From the NCBI RefSeq assembly GCF_039523335.1, contig NZ_BAAAFC010000005.1, forward strand, positions 1-64,000: a stretch of 64,000 nucleotides of DNA, read 5' to 3'. The stretch is from Marinobacter szutsaonensis. Lineage in GTDB: Bacteria; Pseudomonadota; Gammaproteobacteria; Pseudomonadales; Oleiphilaceae. Below the pieces are notes generated by a model. It had not been told where the DNA came from, ran no database searches, and worked only from the letters and a program-made list of their open reading frames with translations. Within the stretch, counting starts at the first letter, position 1. Each line of letters opens with the position of its first letter. The position numbers and the translations under genes were made by a program. Positions 45,646 to 53,162 of the stretch are shown piece by piece.

Positions 45646-47820
45646 TTGTCTAAATGTGTCTTTTTCGTAACCTGCCCGAAAGGTGTTGAGTACCTGCTGG
45701 GGGATGAGCTTCGGACCTTCGGCCTGGAGACGGTCCGTAACGCGCCGGCCGGGGTGTGGGTTGAAGGCGAGCTGCAGGCGGGATACCGGGCCTGCCTGTG
45801 GTCGCGCCTGGCCAACCGTGTGATCCTCAACATCGCCGAGGTGGATGCGGGTAACGGGGACGCCATGTACGAAGGCGTGCTCGGTGTGGACTGGACACAG
45901 CACATTCCTGAGAAGGGCAGCTTCCGGGTAACTTTTCTCGGCCAGAACCAGGCGATCCGCAACACCCAGTTCGGCGCCCAGCGGGTGAAGGACGGCATTG
46001 TCGATGGTTTCCGCGCCAAGGGCGCGGCCCGGCCGGCGGTGGATGCCAAGAATCCCGACGTTACGATTTCTGCCCGCCTCAATCGCAACCGGCTTTCCAT
46101 TGGCGTGGATCTCAGCGGTCACAGCCTGCACATGCGCGGCTACCGTACCGACAAGGGCATAGCTCCGCTGAAGGAGAACCTGGCAGCAGCGCTGCTGATG
46201 CGGTCCGGCTGGCCGGAGATTGCCGGGCAGGGCGGTGATTTTGTGGACCCCATGTGCGGCTCCGGGACGCTGCTGATTGAAGCTGCGATGATGGCCCTGG
46301 ATATCGCTCCCGGGCGCCGGCAGGAGCGATTCGGTTTCGAGAAGTGGCCGGGTCATCAGCCTGAGGTCTGGCTTGCGCTCCGGCAGGAAGCGGAACGCCG
46401 GGCCCATGAGGGCAAGCAGGGCAGGCTCCCCAGATTTTCCGGATTTGACCAGGATTCCCGGGTCATCGCCACAGCCTGGAAGAACATCGAGCGCGCGGGC
46501 CTTGACGGTGTGGTGCATGTGGAAGCCCGGCCGGTGCAGGAATTCAGTCTGGAAGGGCAGTGGTCGGAGCGTGGCCTGGTGCTGACCAACCCTCCGTACG
46601 GCGAGCGCCTGAGCGAACGCAAGGAACTGGCTGGATTGTATCAGGCTCTCGGTGATGCCATGAAACAGGCTGTCCCTGGTTGGCGTCTTGGCGTTTTTAC
46701 CGGTGCGCCGGAGTTCGGCAAGTCCGTAGGACTGCGCAGCTTCAAGCAGTACAAACTGTTCAATGGCAAGCTCCCGGCCCAGCTGCTGCTGTTTGAGGTG
46801 GCCGAGGAGAACACCATGACCCCCAGGGAGCCGGACGTTCCCGGGGAGATCCGTCCGCGCATCGCCAACGAAGAGCGCGCGGCAATGCTGCGCAATCGCC
46901 TGAAAAAGAACATGAAAACCATCGGCCAGTGGGCCCGGAAACAGGGTATCGGTTGCTACCGGCTGTACGATGCCGATATGCCGGAATATGCCCTGGCGAT
47001 CGATGTCTATGAGGGGCGGGTGCATGTCCAGGAGTATGCTGCACCCAAGTCTGTGGACGAGCGGGCCGCCCAGGAGAGGCTGGCCGAAGCCCTGGCAGTG
47101 ATTCCGGACGTGCTCGGGATCGAGCGCTCGGACCTCGTGTGCAAACAGCGACAGCGTCAGGCCGGTACCCAGCAATACGAGAAGCAGGCGGCCAGCGGCG
47201 AGTTCTTCACCGTGCATGAACATGGTTGTCTGTTGCGGGTGAACCTCAAGGACTACCTGGACACCGGCCTGTTCCTCGATCATCGCCCGGTGCGGCACTG
47301 GATCCAGCAGAATGCCCGGGGCAAGCGCTTCCTCAACCTGTTCTGTTACACCGGTGCAGCCTCGGTTCATGCGGTAGTGGGTGGCGCCAGCCGTTCCCTG
47401 AGCCTGGATATGTCGAAGACCTACGTGAACTGGGCCCGGGAAAACCTGGCGCTTAACGATGCCGATCCGAAAAAACATATGGTGGAACAGGCAGACTGCC
47501 TGGCCTGGCTGGCGGAGAAGCCGGCGGCGGACCAGCGTTTTGACCTGATCTTCATGGACCCGCCGACGTTCTCCAATTCCGCCCGTATGGCCGGAGTGCT
47601 GGATGTCCAGCGGGATCACGCCACACTGGTCCGCCAGGCGATGGCACGGCTGACCTCGGACGGCTTGCTGATCTTTTCTAACAACTTCCGCCGGTTCCGG
47701 CTTGATGAGGCGCTGGAGGAGGAGTTTGCGGTGGAGGAAGTCTCACGCAGCACCCTGGACAAGGATTTCCAGCGCAACCCGAGGATTCACCGCTGCTGGC
47801 ACATCCGGCACAAAATCTGA
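45646..47820 (+). CDS. rlmKL: Bifunctional 23S rRNA m2G2445 / m7G2069 methyltransferase RlmKL
   Basis: One protein carries two SAM methyltransferases for the 23S peptidyl-transferase region. The N-terminal part has a THUMP domain (about 45-155), then RlmL with DPMCGSGTLLIEAAMMA and LTNPPYGERL. The C-terminal part, RlmK, has FLNLFCYTGAASVHAVVGGA and FMDPPTFSNSARM. The TTG at 45646, with AGGAG 6 bp upstream, gives 724 residues and an E. coli-like N-terminus; an in-frame TTG at 45586 would add 20 unmatched residues. Confidence 0.94.
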   Translation: MSKCVFFVTCPKGVEYLLGDELRTFGLETVRNAPAGVWVEGELQAGYRACLWSRLANRVILNIAEVDAGNGDAMYEGVLGVDWTQHIPEKGSFRVTFLGQNQAIRNTQFGAQRVKDGIVDGFRAKGAARPAVDAKNPDVTISARLNRNRLSIGVDLSGHSLHMRGYRTDKGIAPLKENLAAALLMRSGWPEIAGQGGDFVDPMCGSGTLLIEAAMMALDIAPGRRQERFGFEKWPGHQPEVWLALRQEAERRAHEGKQGRLPRFSGFDQDSRVIATAWKNIERAGLDGVVHVEARPVQEFSLEGQWSERGLVLTNPPYGERLSERKELAGLYQALGDAMKQAVPGWRLGVFTGAPEFGKSVGLRSFKQYKLFNGKLPAQLLLFEVAEENTMTPREPDVPGEIRPRIANEERAAMLRNRLKKNMKTIGQWARKQGIGCYRLYDADMPEYALAIDVYEGRVHVQEYAAPKSVDERAAQERLAEALAVIPDVLGIERSDLVCKQRQRQAGTQQYEKQAASGEFFTVHEHGCLLRVNLKDYLDTGLFLDHRPVRHWIQQNARGKRFLNLFCYTGAASVHAVVGGASRSLSLDMSKTYVNWARENLALNDADPKKHMVEQADCLAWLAEKPAADQRFDLIFMDPPTFSNSARMAGVLDVQRDHATLVRQAMARLTSDGLLIFSNNFRRFRLDEALEEEFAVEEVSRSTLDKDFQRNPRIHRCWHIRHKI

Positions 47821-47835
47821 AAAACGACCCCGATA

Positions 47836-48453
47836 CTAGAATTCGTATCTCAGGCCGCCCGAGAACTGGAAGCTGTTCACTTCACTGCCGGTGTCTTCGA
47901 ACAGCTTTCCACCCTCGAACACCAGGAAGGTGTCGTCCATCACCTCGATATCGAAGCCGGCCAGCCAGCTGGTGCTGAAGCCGCTGTCCGGGAACTCCTC
48001 GCCAAAGCTGCGATAGAAAACGTTGCGGTCGGCATCCGGGTTCTCGAGAGTGGCCTCGCCGTGAATGTAGGAAAACCCGAACTGGCCATAGATATTGGCG
48101 TACTCGCCGAGGGGGTAGTGCATCCCGATGTACCAGCTGGCGAAATAATCCACTGCCAGGGTGAAGTCGCTGTCCGGGACTTCGGCATCCTTGTAGCCGC
48201 CCCCGGCGCGTAACTCCGCGTGGAACAGGTCGGTGATGTGCCCGCCCACCACCAGGGTAGCGGCGCTGCCCCAGGCACGCTCAGCGGCGGGTCCGATGGT
48301 GCGGTGGTTGATGGCGGTAGCCAGCAGGCCAATGTAGTGCTTGTCTGCCCTCGGGGTGGTTTCCTGGGCGAGCGCCTGTTGCGGGGCCAGAAGGGCGCAG
48401 AGGAAAAACGGTGCCAGGGCGGATCTAAGGGTGGTGGGTACAACCTTTGTCAT
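47836..48453 (-). CDS. Outer-membrane beta-barrel protein
   Basis: A 205-residue exported protein. A signal peptide (SALAPFFLCALLAPQQALA, cleavage near 29) is followed by alternating hydrophobic strands and a C-terminal Phe (GGLRYEF), the usual BAM recognition end. It resembles small OmpA/OmpW-like or OprF-fold porins, but I cannot assign a named family. It is convergent with rlmKL, with a 15-bp gap. A pair of palindromic repeats lies 118 bp before its start. Confidence 0.72.
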   Translation of the reverse strand: MTKVVPTTLRSALAPFFLCALLAPQQALAQETTPRADKHYIGLLATAINHRTIGPAAERAWGSAATLVVGGHITDLFHAELRAGGGYKDAEVPDSDFTLAVDYFASWYIGMHYPLGEYANIYGQFGFSYIHGEATLENPDADRNVFYRSFGEEFPDSGFSTSWLAGFDIEVMDDTFLVFEGGKLFEDTGSEVNSFQFSGGLRYEF

Positions 48454-48571
48454 TGTTATCGGGCTTCCTGACGGGTGAGCGGTTGGCCCGATTCTGCCTT
48501 GTGTAACGGTTTGTTACGTCGACTCGTGTCACAGTTCCCTGTGCCCAGTGTGGAGAGGGGAGGTCTAAAAA

Positions 48572-48643
48572 GGGGTCAGAAGAAGGCTTTCTTCAGACCC
48601 CGGCCTCAACTCCGGGGTCGGATGAACACTTTCATCTGACCCC
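48572..48643. repeat. Two 30-bp GGGGTC palindromes (dispersed family)
   Basis: Two imperfect palindromes, 48572-48601 and 48614-48643, are separated by 12 bp. The first is type 2 (GGGGTCAGAAGAAGG paired with CTTTCTTCAGACCCC). The second is type 1 (GGGGTCGGATGAACA with CTTTCATCTGACCCC). Both match the better-preserved units after htpG at 63721-63954. They lie between the outer-membrane gene and its upstream same-strand neighbour, so they could act as a terminator or processing site. Confidence 0.88.
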
Positions 48644-48669
48644 ATCTTCATGACGATATCTCCCGGGCC

Positions 48670-49155
48670 TCAGTCTTCGTCCAGGTAGCCCTCTTCCCGC
48701 GCCAGCAGCAGCAACGCATACACCCCATTCTCCGGCAACTGCGGCTCCAGCCCCTCCTCGATCATCAGCTGATGGCGACGATCCTCCAGGCTTTCAATAT
48801 CCAGGCCGGTGATCAGATCGCTGATCGGCGCAATCTCGAAAGGCGCCTCGTGGCCGACGGCACTGAAGATCAGGTCCACCAGGATCTCGTCCGGATCCAG
48901 GCCGTCGACGTATACGGTCTGGTCGGGAAGGTCTTCGTGCAGCTCCCGGACCAGCTCGATGAGCGGAACTCCCTGTTCCATGAGGTAGCGGATATCAGTG
49001 TCTCCAGGGTCGCCATCGTCAGGTAGCCAGCTCTCATCCGGGGCGATGACCACGGCTTTCATCTGCCCGTCACCGAGGGACCAGGCGATCGCCGTCGGGA
49101 ACAGGACATCGTCGGTCTGGCAGTATTCGATATCGAGAAATCTGGGTAGGGACAA
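48670..49155 (-). CDS. Unrecognised acidic protein with a DnaQ-like DxE start motif
   Basis: Not firmly recognised. With a TTG start at 49155 (GGAGA 6 bp upstream) the protein has 161 residues and begins MSLPRFLDIEYC. The FLDIE motif followed by WSLGDGQMKAVVIAP resembles the first strands of DEDD-type 3'-5' exonucleases. The later Asp residues (YVDGLDPDEILVDL) are weaker matches. A longer TTG start at 49260 would leave only 11 bp to the divergent apeB, so it is disfavoured. Strongly acidic overall. Confidence 0.5.
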   Translation of the reverse strand: MSLPRFLDIEYCQTDDVLFPTAIAWSLGDGQMKAVVIAPDESWLPDDGDPGDTDIRYLMEQGVPLIELVRELHEDLPDQTVYVDGLDPDEILVDLIFSAVGHEAPFEIAPISDLITGLDIESLEDRRHQLMIEEGLEPQLPENGVYALLLLAREEGYLDED

Positions 49156-49271
49156 GGTCGTCTCCGCTCCGCCGCATGGGTGGATATAAGGAATGTCACT
49201 ATGGCCTGTAGGAGCTGTTATCGCTTCATGCCATACTGTTACAACGCAATTATCAATCAATCAGGGACATC

Positions 49272-50561
49272 ATGGAACACGTTGAATTTAACAAAGATTT
49301 GATTGAATTTTTGAACCGCTCACCGACTCCGTGGCATGCGGTGTCGACCATGAAAAGCCGGCTGGATGCGGCCGGATTCGAGCAGCTGGACGAGCGCGAT
49401 GACTGGTCACTGGATCGTAACCGGGGATATTACGTCATTCGCAATGGGTCCTCCATTGTGGCCTTCCGAACCGGCAAGAAAGATGTCTCCAGTAGCGGTA
49501 TCCGCATGGTGGGTGCCCACACGGACAGCCCCTGCCTGAAGGTCAAACCCAACCCGGAGCTGCGCCGCAAGGGCTACTTCCAGCTTGGTGTCGAGGTTTA
49601 CGGGGGCGTGTTGCTGAACCCGTGGTTTGACCGGGACCTGTCCCTGGCCGGTCGCGTCACCCTGCTGGACGAAGCGGGCGAGGTGCAGGATGTCCTGGTG
49701 GATTTCCGCAAGCCGGTCGCGTTCATCCCGAGCCTGGCGATCCACCTCGACCGGGAAGCCAACAGCAACCGGTCGATCAACGCTCAGACCGATCTACCGC
49801 CGGTGCTCATGCAGGTGCCGGAGGACGACACCACCAGTTTCGCGGATTTGCTGAGCCAGCAGGTGGGTGCGGAAAGTGGTATCAAGGCCCGCAAGATCCT
49901 GGGTTACGAGCTGAGCTTTTACGATGCCCAGCAGGCGGAATTCGTCGGGCTGCGCAATGAGTTTGTCGCTTCCGCCCGGATGGACAATCTGCTGAGCTGC
50001 TACATCGGCCTGCAGTCCCTGATCCACACCTCCGGTGACGAGGCTGCGCTGCTGGTCTGCAACGATCACGAGGAAGTGGGCAGCATGTCCGCCGAGGGCG
50101 CGCAGGGGCCATTCCTGACCGCGGTCCTGGATCGCTGGTGCGGCGCCGGCAAGGCCCGGGCCATTGCTCATTCCATGATGATCTCCGCGGACAACGCCCA
50201 CGGGGTGCATCCGAACTACCTGGACAAACACGACGAGAATCACGGCCCGATCCTGAACCAGGGTCCGGTAATCAAGGTCAACCACAATCAGCGCTATGCG
50301 ACCAATAGCCGGTCTGCTGCGCTGTATCGGCACATCAGCGATGAACTGGGCCTGCCACACCAGACCTTCGTTGTTCGCAGCGATATGGGCTGTGGCAGCA
50401 CGATCGGCCCGCTGACTGCCGGAAACCTGGGTGTGACGACGCTGGATATCGGAGTGCCCCAGTTCGGTATGCATTCGATCCGTGAGCTGATCGGGGCGGA
50501 GGATGGCTTTACTCTGTTCCGCGTGCTGGCGGAGTTCATGCAGCGGGAAAAAGTGTTCTAG
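49272..50561 (+). CDS. apeB: M18-family aminopeptidase
   Basis: A cytosolic dinuclear-zinc aminopeptidase of 429 residues, homologous to yeast aminopeptidase I and aspartyl aminopeptidase. Metal and catalytic motifs are MVGAHTDSPCLKVKP, CNDHEEVGSMSAEGAQ and ADNAHGVHPNY, with a C-terminal His in QFGMHSIREL. It probably trims N-terminal residues from peptides. CAGGGA lies upstream of the ATG. A hairpin and a tRNA-Asn gene on the opposite strand follow. Confidence 0.93.
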   Translation: MEHVEFNKDLIEFLNRSPTPWHAVSTMKSRLDAAGFEQLDERDDWSLDRNRGYYVIRNGSSIVAFRTGKKDVSSSGIRMVGAHTDSPCLKVKPNPELRRKGYFQLGVEVYGGVLLNPWFDRDLSLAGRVTLLDEAGEVQDVLVDFRKPVAFIPSLAIHLDREANSNRSINAQTDLPPVLMQVPEDDTTSFADLLSQQVGAESGIKARKILGYELSFYDAQQAEFVGLRNEFVASARMDNLLSCYIGLQSLIHTSGDEAALLVCNDHEEVGSMSAEGAQGPFLTAVLDRWCGAGKARAIAHSMMISADNAHGVHPNYLDKHDENHGPILNQGPVIKVNHNQRYATNSRSAALYRHISDELGLPHQTFVVRSDMGCGSTIGPLTAGNLGVTTLDIGVPQFGMHSIRELIGAEDGFTLFRVLAEFMQREKVF

Positions 50562-50571
50562 GATAGAAATG

Positions 50572-50604
50572 AAAAAGGCCGCTGATCGGAAATCAGCGGC
50601 CTTT
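50572..50604 (-). terminator. Terminator of the second tRNA-Asn gene
   Basis: A 13-bp stem (AAAGGCCGCTGAT / ATCAGCGGCCTTT) with a five-base loop; on the minus strand it is followed by five T. It ends the tRNA transcript and may also act for apeB. Confidence 0.88.
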
Positions 50605-50613
50605 CGGAATAAG

Positions 50614-50689
50614 TGGCTCCCCGAGCTGGGCTCGAACCAGCGACAAACGGATTAACAGTCCGTTGCTCTACCAACTGAGCTATCGGGGA
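50614..50689 (-). tRNA. tRNA-Asn(GTT), copy 2
   Basis: Identical over all 76 nt, including the encoded CCA, to copy 1 at 35944-36019. Anticodon GTT. Flanking DNA differs apart from the promoter elements. Confidence 0.97.
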
Positions 50690-50709
50690 ACAATGTCGAA
50701 GTGGCGCGC

Positions 50710-50738
50710 ATATTAAGCGCTTTGATTTAAGTCGTCAA
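50710..50738 (-). promoter_or_regulatory. Sigma-70 promoter of tRNA-Asn copy 2
   Basis: On the minus strand TTGACG (50738-50733) and TAATAT (50715-50710) are 17 bp apart and are followed by a GCGCGCC discriminator. The elements match copy 1 exactly while the spacer differs. Confidence 0.85.
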
Positions 50739-50762
50739 CCCCCTGAATTGAAAGGTTAAAAA

Positions 50763-51728
50763 TTGTACGGAAGCAAGACCTTACGGTACCGCCCGCCGGT
50801 TTGGCTGAGGAATGGCCACGTGCAATCGGTGTGGCCAACCCTGTTCCGGTCCGTGCCGATGCAGGAGCCGACCCGGGAAGTATTGCCCACGCTGGATGAA
50901 GACGAGTTGCAGCTGGACTGGTATCGCCAGGGCAGCGATCGCCTGGCCGTGATCTCCCATGGCCTCGAAGGCCACAGTCGAAGGCCCTATGTGCTTGGTC
51001 TCGCCCGGGCTCTGCTGGCCGAGGGTTGGGATGTGTTGGCCTGGAACTACCGTTCCTGTGGCGGCGTGATGAACCTCCAGCCCCGGTTTTATCATAGCGG
51101 CGCCACCGAGGACCTGACCCACGTGGTCAATCACGCCCTCGCCGGCGAGTACAAATCCCTGTTCCTGTCCGGCTTCAGCATGGGAGGCAACCTGACACTG
51201 CTATACCTCGGGCAGCAGGGTGAGATGGTGGACAGCCGCATCTGTGGCGCAGTGACCTATTCTGTACCCTGCGACCTGGCCGGCAGCGCGGAGGTGCTCG
51301 CACTTCCCAGTCGCCGGATCTACATGCAGAGGTTTTTGAAGGATCTGCACGTTAAAATGCAGGAAAAATCGAGAAGATTCCCGGATCTAATTGATATAAA
51401 TGGATTTGAGTCGATCCGGACGTTCAGGGAATTCGATGACCGCTATACCGCGCCCCTGCACGGGTTCCGGAATGCCGAGGATTACTGGGCCCAGTGTTCG
51501 GCCCTGCCGCGTCTTCGGAATATCCGGGTACCCGCGTTGATGATCAATGCCACGGATGACCCGTTCCTGTCCGCAAACTGCTTTCCGGAGACGCGAAAGC
51601 TGTTGGGAGACCATGTGCGTCTTGAAGCACCTCGGTGGGGCGGGCATGTCGGCTTTGTCGAGCACGCCCGGGACGGATTCTACTGGTCGGAACGCCGTGC
51701 CCTGGGTTTCCTCAGCCACCTGTCATGA
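50763..51728 (+). CDS. YheT-type alpha/beta hydrolase
   Basis: A 321-residue alpha/beta hydrolase of the YheT/EMB8 family. The nucleophile elbow is SGFSMGGNL; FYHSGATEDL and the catalytic-His region RWGGHVGFVEH fit the family, and INATDDPFL carries the acid. The start is a TTG at 50763, with a weak AGG upstream. A carboxylesterase or lipase-like role is inferred; the substrate is unknown. Its end overlaps the convergent tesA gene by 6 bp. Confidence 0.87.
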   Translation: MYGSKTLRYRPPVWLRNGHVQSVWPTLFRSVPMQEPTREVLPTLDEDELQLDWYRQGSDRLAVISHGLEGHSRRPYVLGLARALLAEGWDVLAWNYRSCGGVMNLQPRFYHSGATEDLTHVVNHALAGEYKSLFLSGFSMGGNLTLLYLGQQGEMVDSRICGAVTYSVPCDLAGSAEVLALPSRRIYMQRFLKDLHVKMQEKSRRFPDLIDINGFESIRTFREFDDRYTAPLHGFRNAEDYWAQCSALPRLRNIRVPALMINATDDPFLSANCFPETRKLLGDHVRLEAPRWGGHVGFVEHARDGFYWSERRALGFLSHLS

Positions 51729-52379
51729 GCCGGTAGCTGCCGTACGCGCCTCTTCCAGCATGGGTTCGAGTACCGGCCAGACCTTGTCCAGGAGTTTCGG
51801 TTGGGCCTGTTCGGTCGGGTGAATGCCGTCCTCCTGCATCATGTTCTCATGGTTGTATATGCCATCCAGGAAGAAGGGAACCAGTTCGGTGTTGTAGCGG
51901 TCCGAGAGAGTCGGATACAGCCCCGCAAACATCTGTGTGTAACGGGGCCCGTAGTTGGGTGGCATCTGCATACCCACCAGCAGTGCCTTCGCGCCAGACT
52001 GCTGGGTATCCTCGATCATGGACGCCAGGTTGGACTCGATCACGTTGGGGGGGAAACCCCGTAGCCCGTCATTGCCACCCAGTTCGATGACCACAACTTC
52101 GGGGTCGTGTTTCTCGATCAGCTCGGGCAGTCGTCGAGCGCCGCCATCGGTGGTCTCGCCACTGATACTGGCGTTGACCACCTGCCAGTGGCTCAGGCCA
52201 TTCTGCTTCAGGCGCTGGCGCAGCAGCTGGACCCAGGCGGTTTCAGAGGGCACGCCATAGGCCGCACTCAGGCTGTCACCCATGATCAGGATGGTGTTCT
52301 GACTGGCCAGTGCCGGAGCGGCCAGGGTAGTGACCAGCACAAGAAGGATTGATCTGGCGTGCATCAATAGCGTATCCAT
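51723..52379 (-). CDS. tesA: SGNH acyl-CoA thioesterase I / arylesterase, TesA-like
   Basis: A periplasmic SGNH hydrolase of 218 residues. A signal peptide (RSILLVLVTTLAAPALA, cleavage near residue 24) precedes block I GDSLSAAYG with catalytic Ser, block III GGNDGLRG and block V DGIHPT with Asp and His. TesA hydrolyses acyl-CoA thioesters and aryl esters and can act as a protease I-like lysophospholipase. The ATG at 52379 is chosen because the longer frame adds 41 non-signal residues. Divergent from the ybbA-like gene, an arrangement conserved in E. coli. Confidence 0.9.
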   Translation of the reverse strand: MDTLLMHARSILLVLVTTLAAPALASQNTILIMGDSLSAAYGVPSETAWVQLLRQRLKQNGLSHWQVVNASISGETTDGGARRLPELIEKHDPEVVVIELGGNDGLRGFPPNVIESNLASMIEDTQQSGAKALLVGMQMPPNYGPRYTQMFAGLYPTLSDRYNTELVPFFLDGIYNHENMMQEDGIHPTEQAQPKLLDKVWPVLEPMLEEARTAATGS

Positions 52380-52433
52380 AGACAATTCGTTTACCTTGAT
52401 AAAACGTTTTAAACCATTGAGCCGGGAGTGCCC

Positions 52434-53162
52434 GTGAATCAGATGACCAAACCGACACCTGAAAGCCAGCCGCCGATGTTGCGAGCGAAAGACCTGACTC
52501 ATCGCGTGCGCCTGGAAAACGATACGTTGACGATCTTGCAGGGGGTCAACCTGGAAATCAATCGTGGAGAATCAGTAGCCATCGTCGGCCGGTCCGGCTC
52601 CGGAAAAACCACCCTGCTGGGCCTGCTCGCGGGGCTGGACACGCCAACCGAGGGTTCGGTGGAACTCGACGGCGCTACCATCAGCCAGTTGAGCGAAGAT
52701 GAACGGGCGCAGCTTCGGGCCAGCCGGGTCGGCTTCGTGTTCCAGTCTTTCCAGCTCCTGCCGGCGCTGACCGCCCTGGAAAACGTCATGCTGCCGCTTG
52801 AGCTGGCGGGGATCGAGGATCCCGAGAAACGAGCCCGGGAGCTGCTCGAGCGGGTCGGCCTTGGTGAGCGCCTGACCCACACGCCGCGGCAGTTGTCGGG
52901 CGGTGAGCAGCAGCGGGTGGCAATCGCCCGGGCGTTTGCCTCCGAGCCGGTGGTGCTGTTTGCGGACGAACCGACCGGCAACCTGGATAACCGCACCGGT
53001 CAGGCGGTCTCGGACCTGCTGATGGCACTCAACCGGGAGCAGGGCACAACCCTGGTGATGGTCACTCACGATGAGCACCTGGCCGCCAGGTGCGTGCGCC
53101 AGTTCCATATTGAAGCAGGACAACTGACCGAGCCCAACGAGCTCGGGGAGCCGGTATCCTGA
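52434..53162 (+). CDS. ybbA: ABC transporter ATPase, YbbA-like
   Basis: A LolD/MacB-type ABC ATPase of 242 residues. Walker A is [12 protein letters not shown], the Q-loop VFQSFQLLP, the signature [14 protein letters not shown] and Walker [11 protein letters not shown]. The GTG at 52434 follows GGGAG by 5 bp. Its stop overlaps the permease start (TGATG), forming a two-gene transporter unit. In E. coli the YbbA-YbbP pair is linked to tesA, suggesting lipid- or ester-related export, not proven. Confidence 0.92.
   Translation: MNQMTKPTPESQPPMLRAKDLTHRVRLENDTLTILQGVNLEINRGESVAIVGRSGSGKTTLLGLLAGLDTPTEGSVELDGATISQLSEDERAQLRASRVGFVFQSFQLLPALTALENVMLPLELAGIEDPEKRARELLERVGLGERLTHTPRQLSGGEQQRVAIARAFASEPVVLFADEPTGNLDNRTGQAVSDLLMALNREQGTTLVMVTHDEHLAARCVRQFHIEAGQLTEPNELGEPVS

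Noticed and set aside
45592..47619. 675-codon frame antisense to rlmKL
   Set aside because: Shadow of a well-supported gene.
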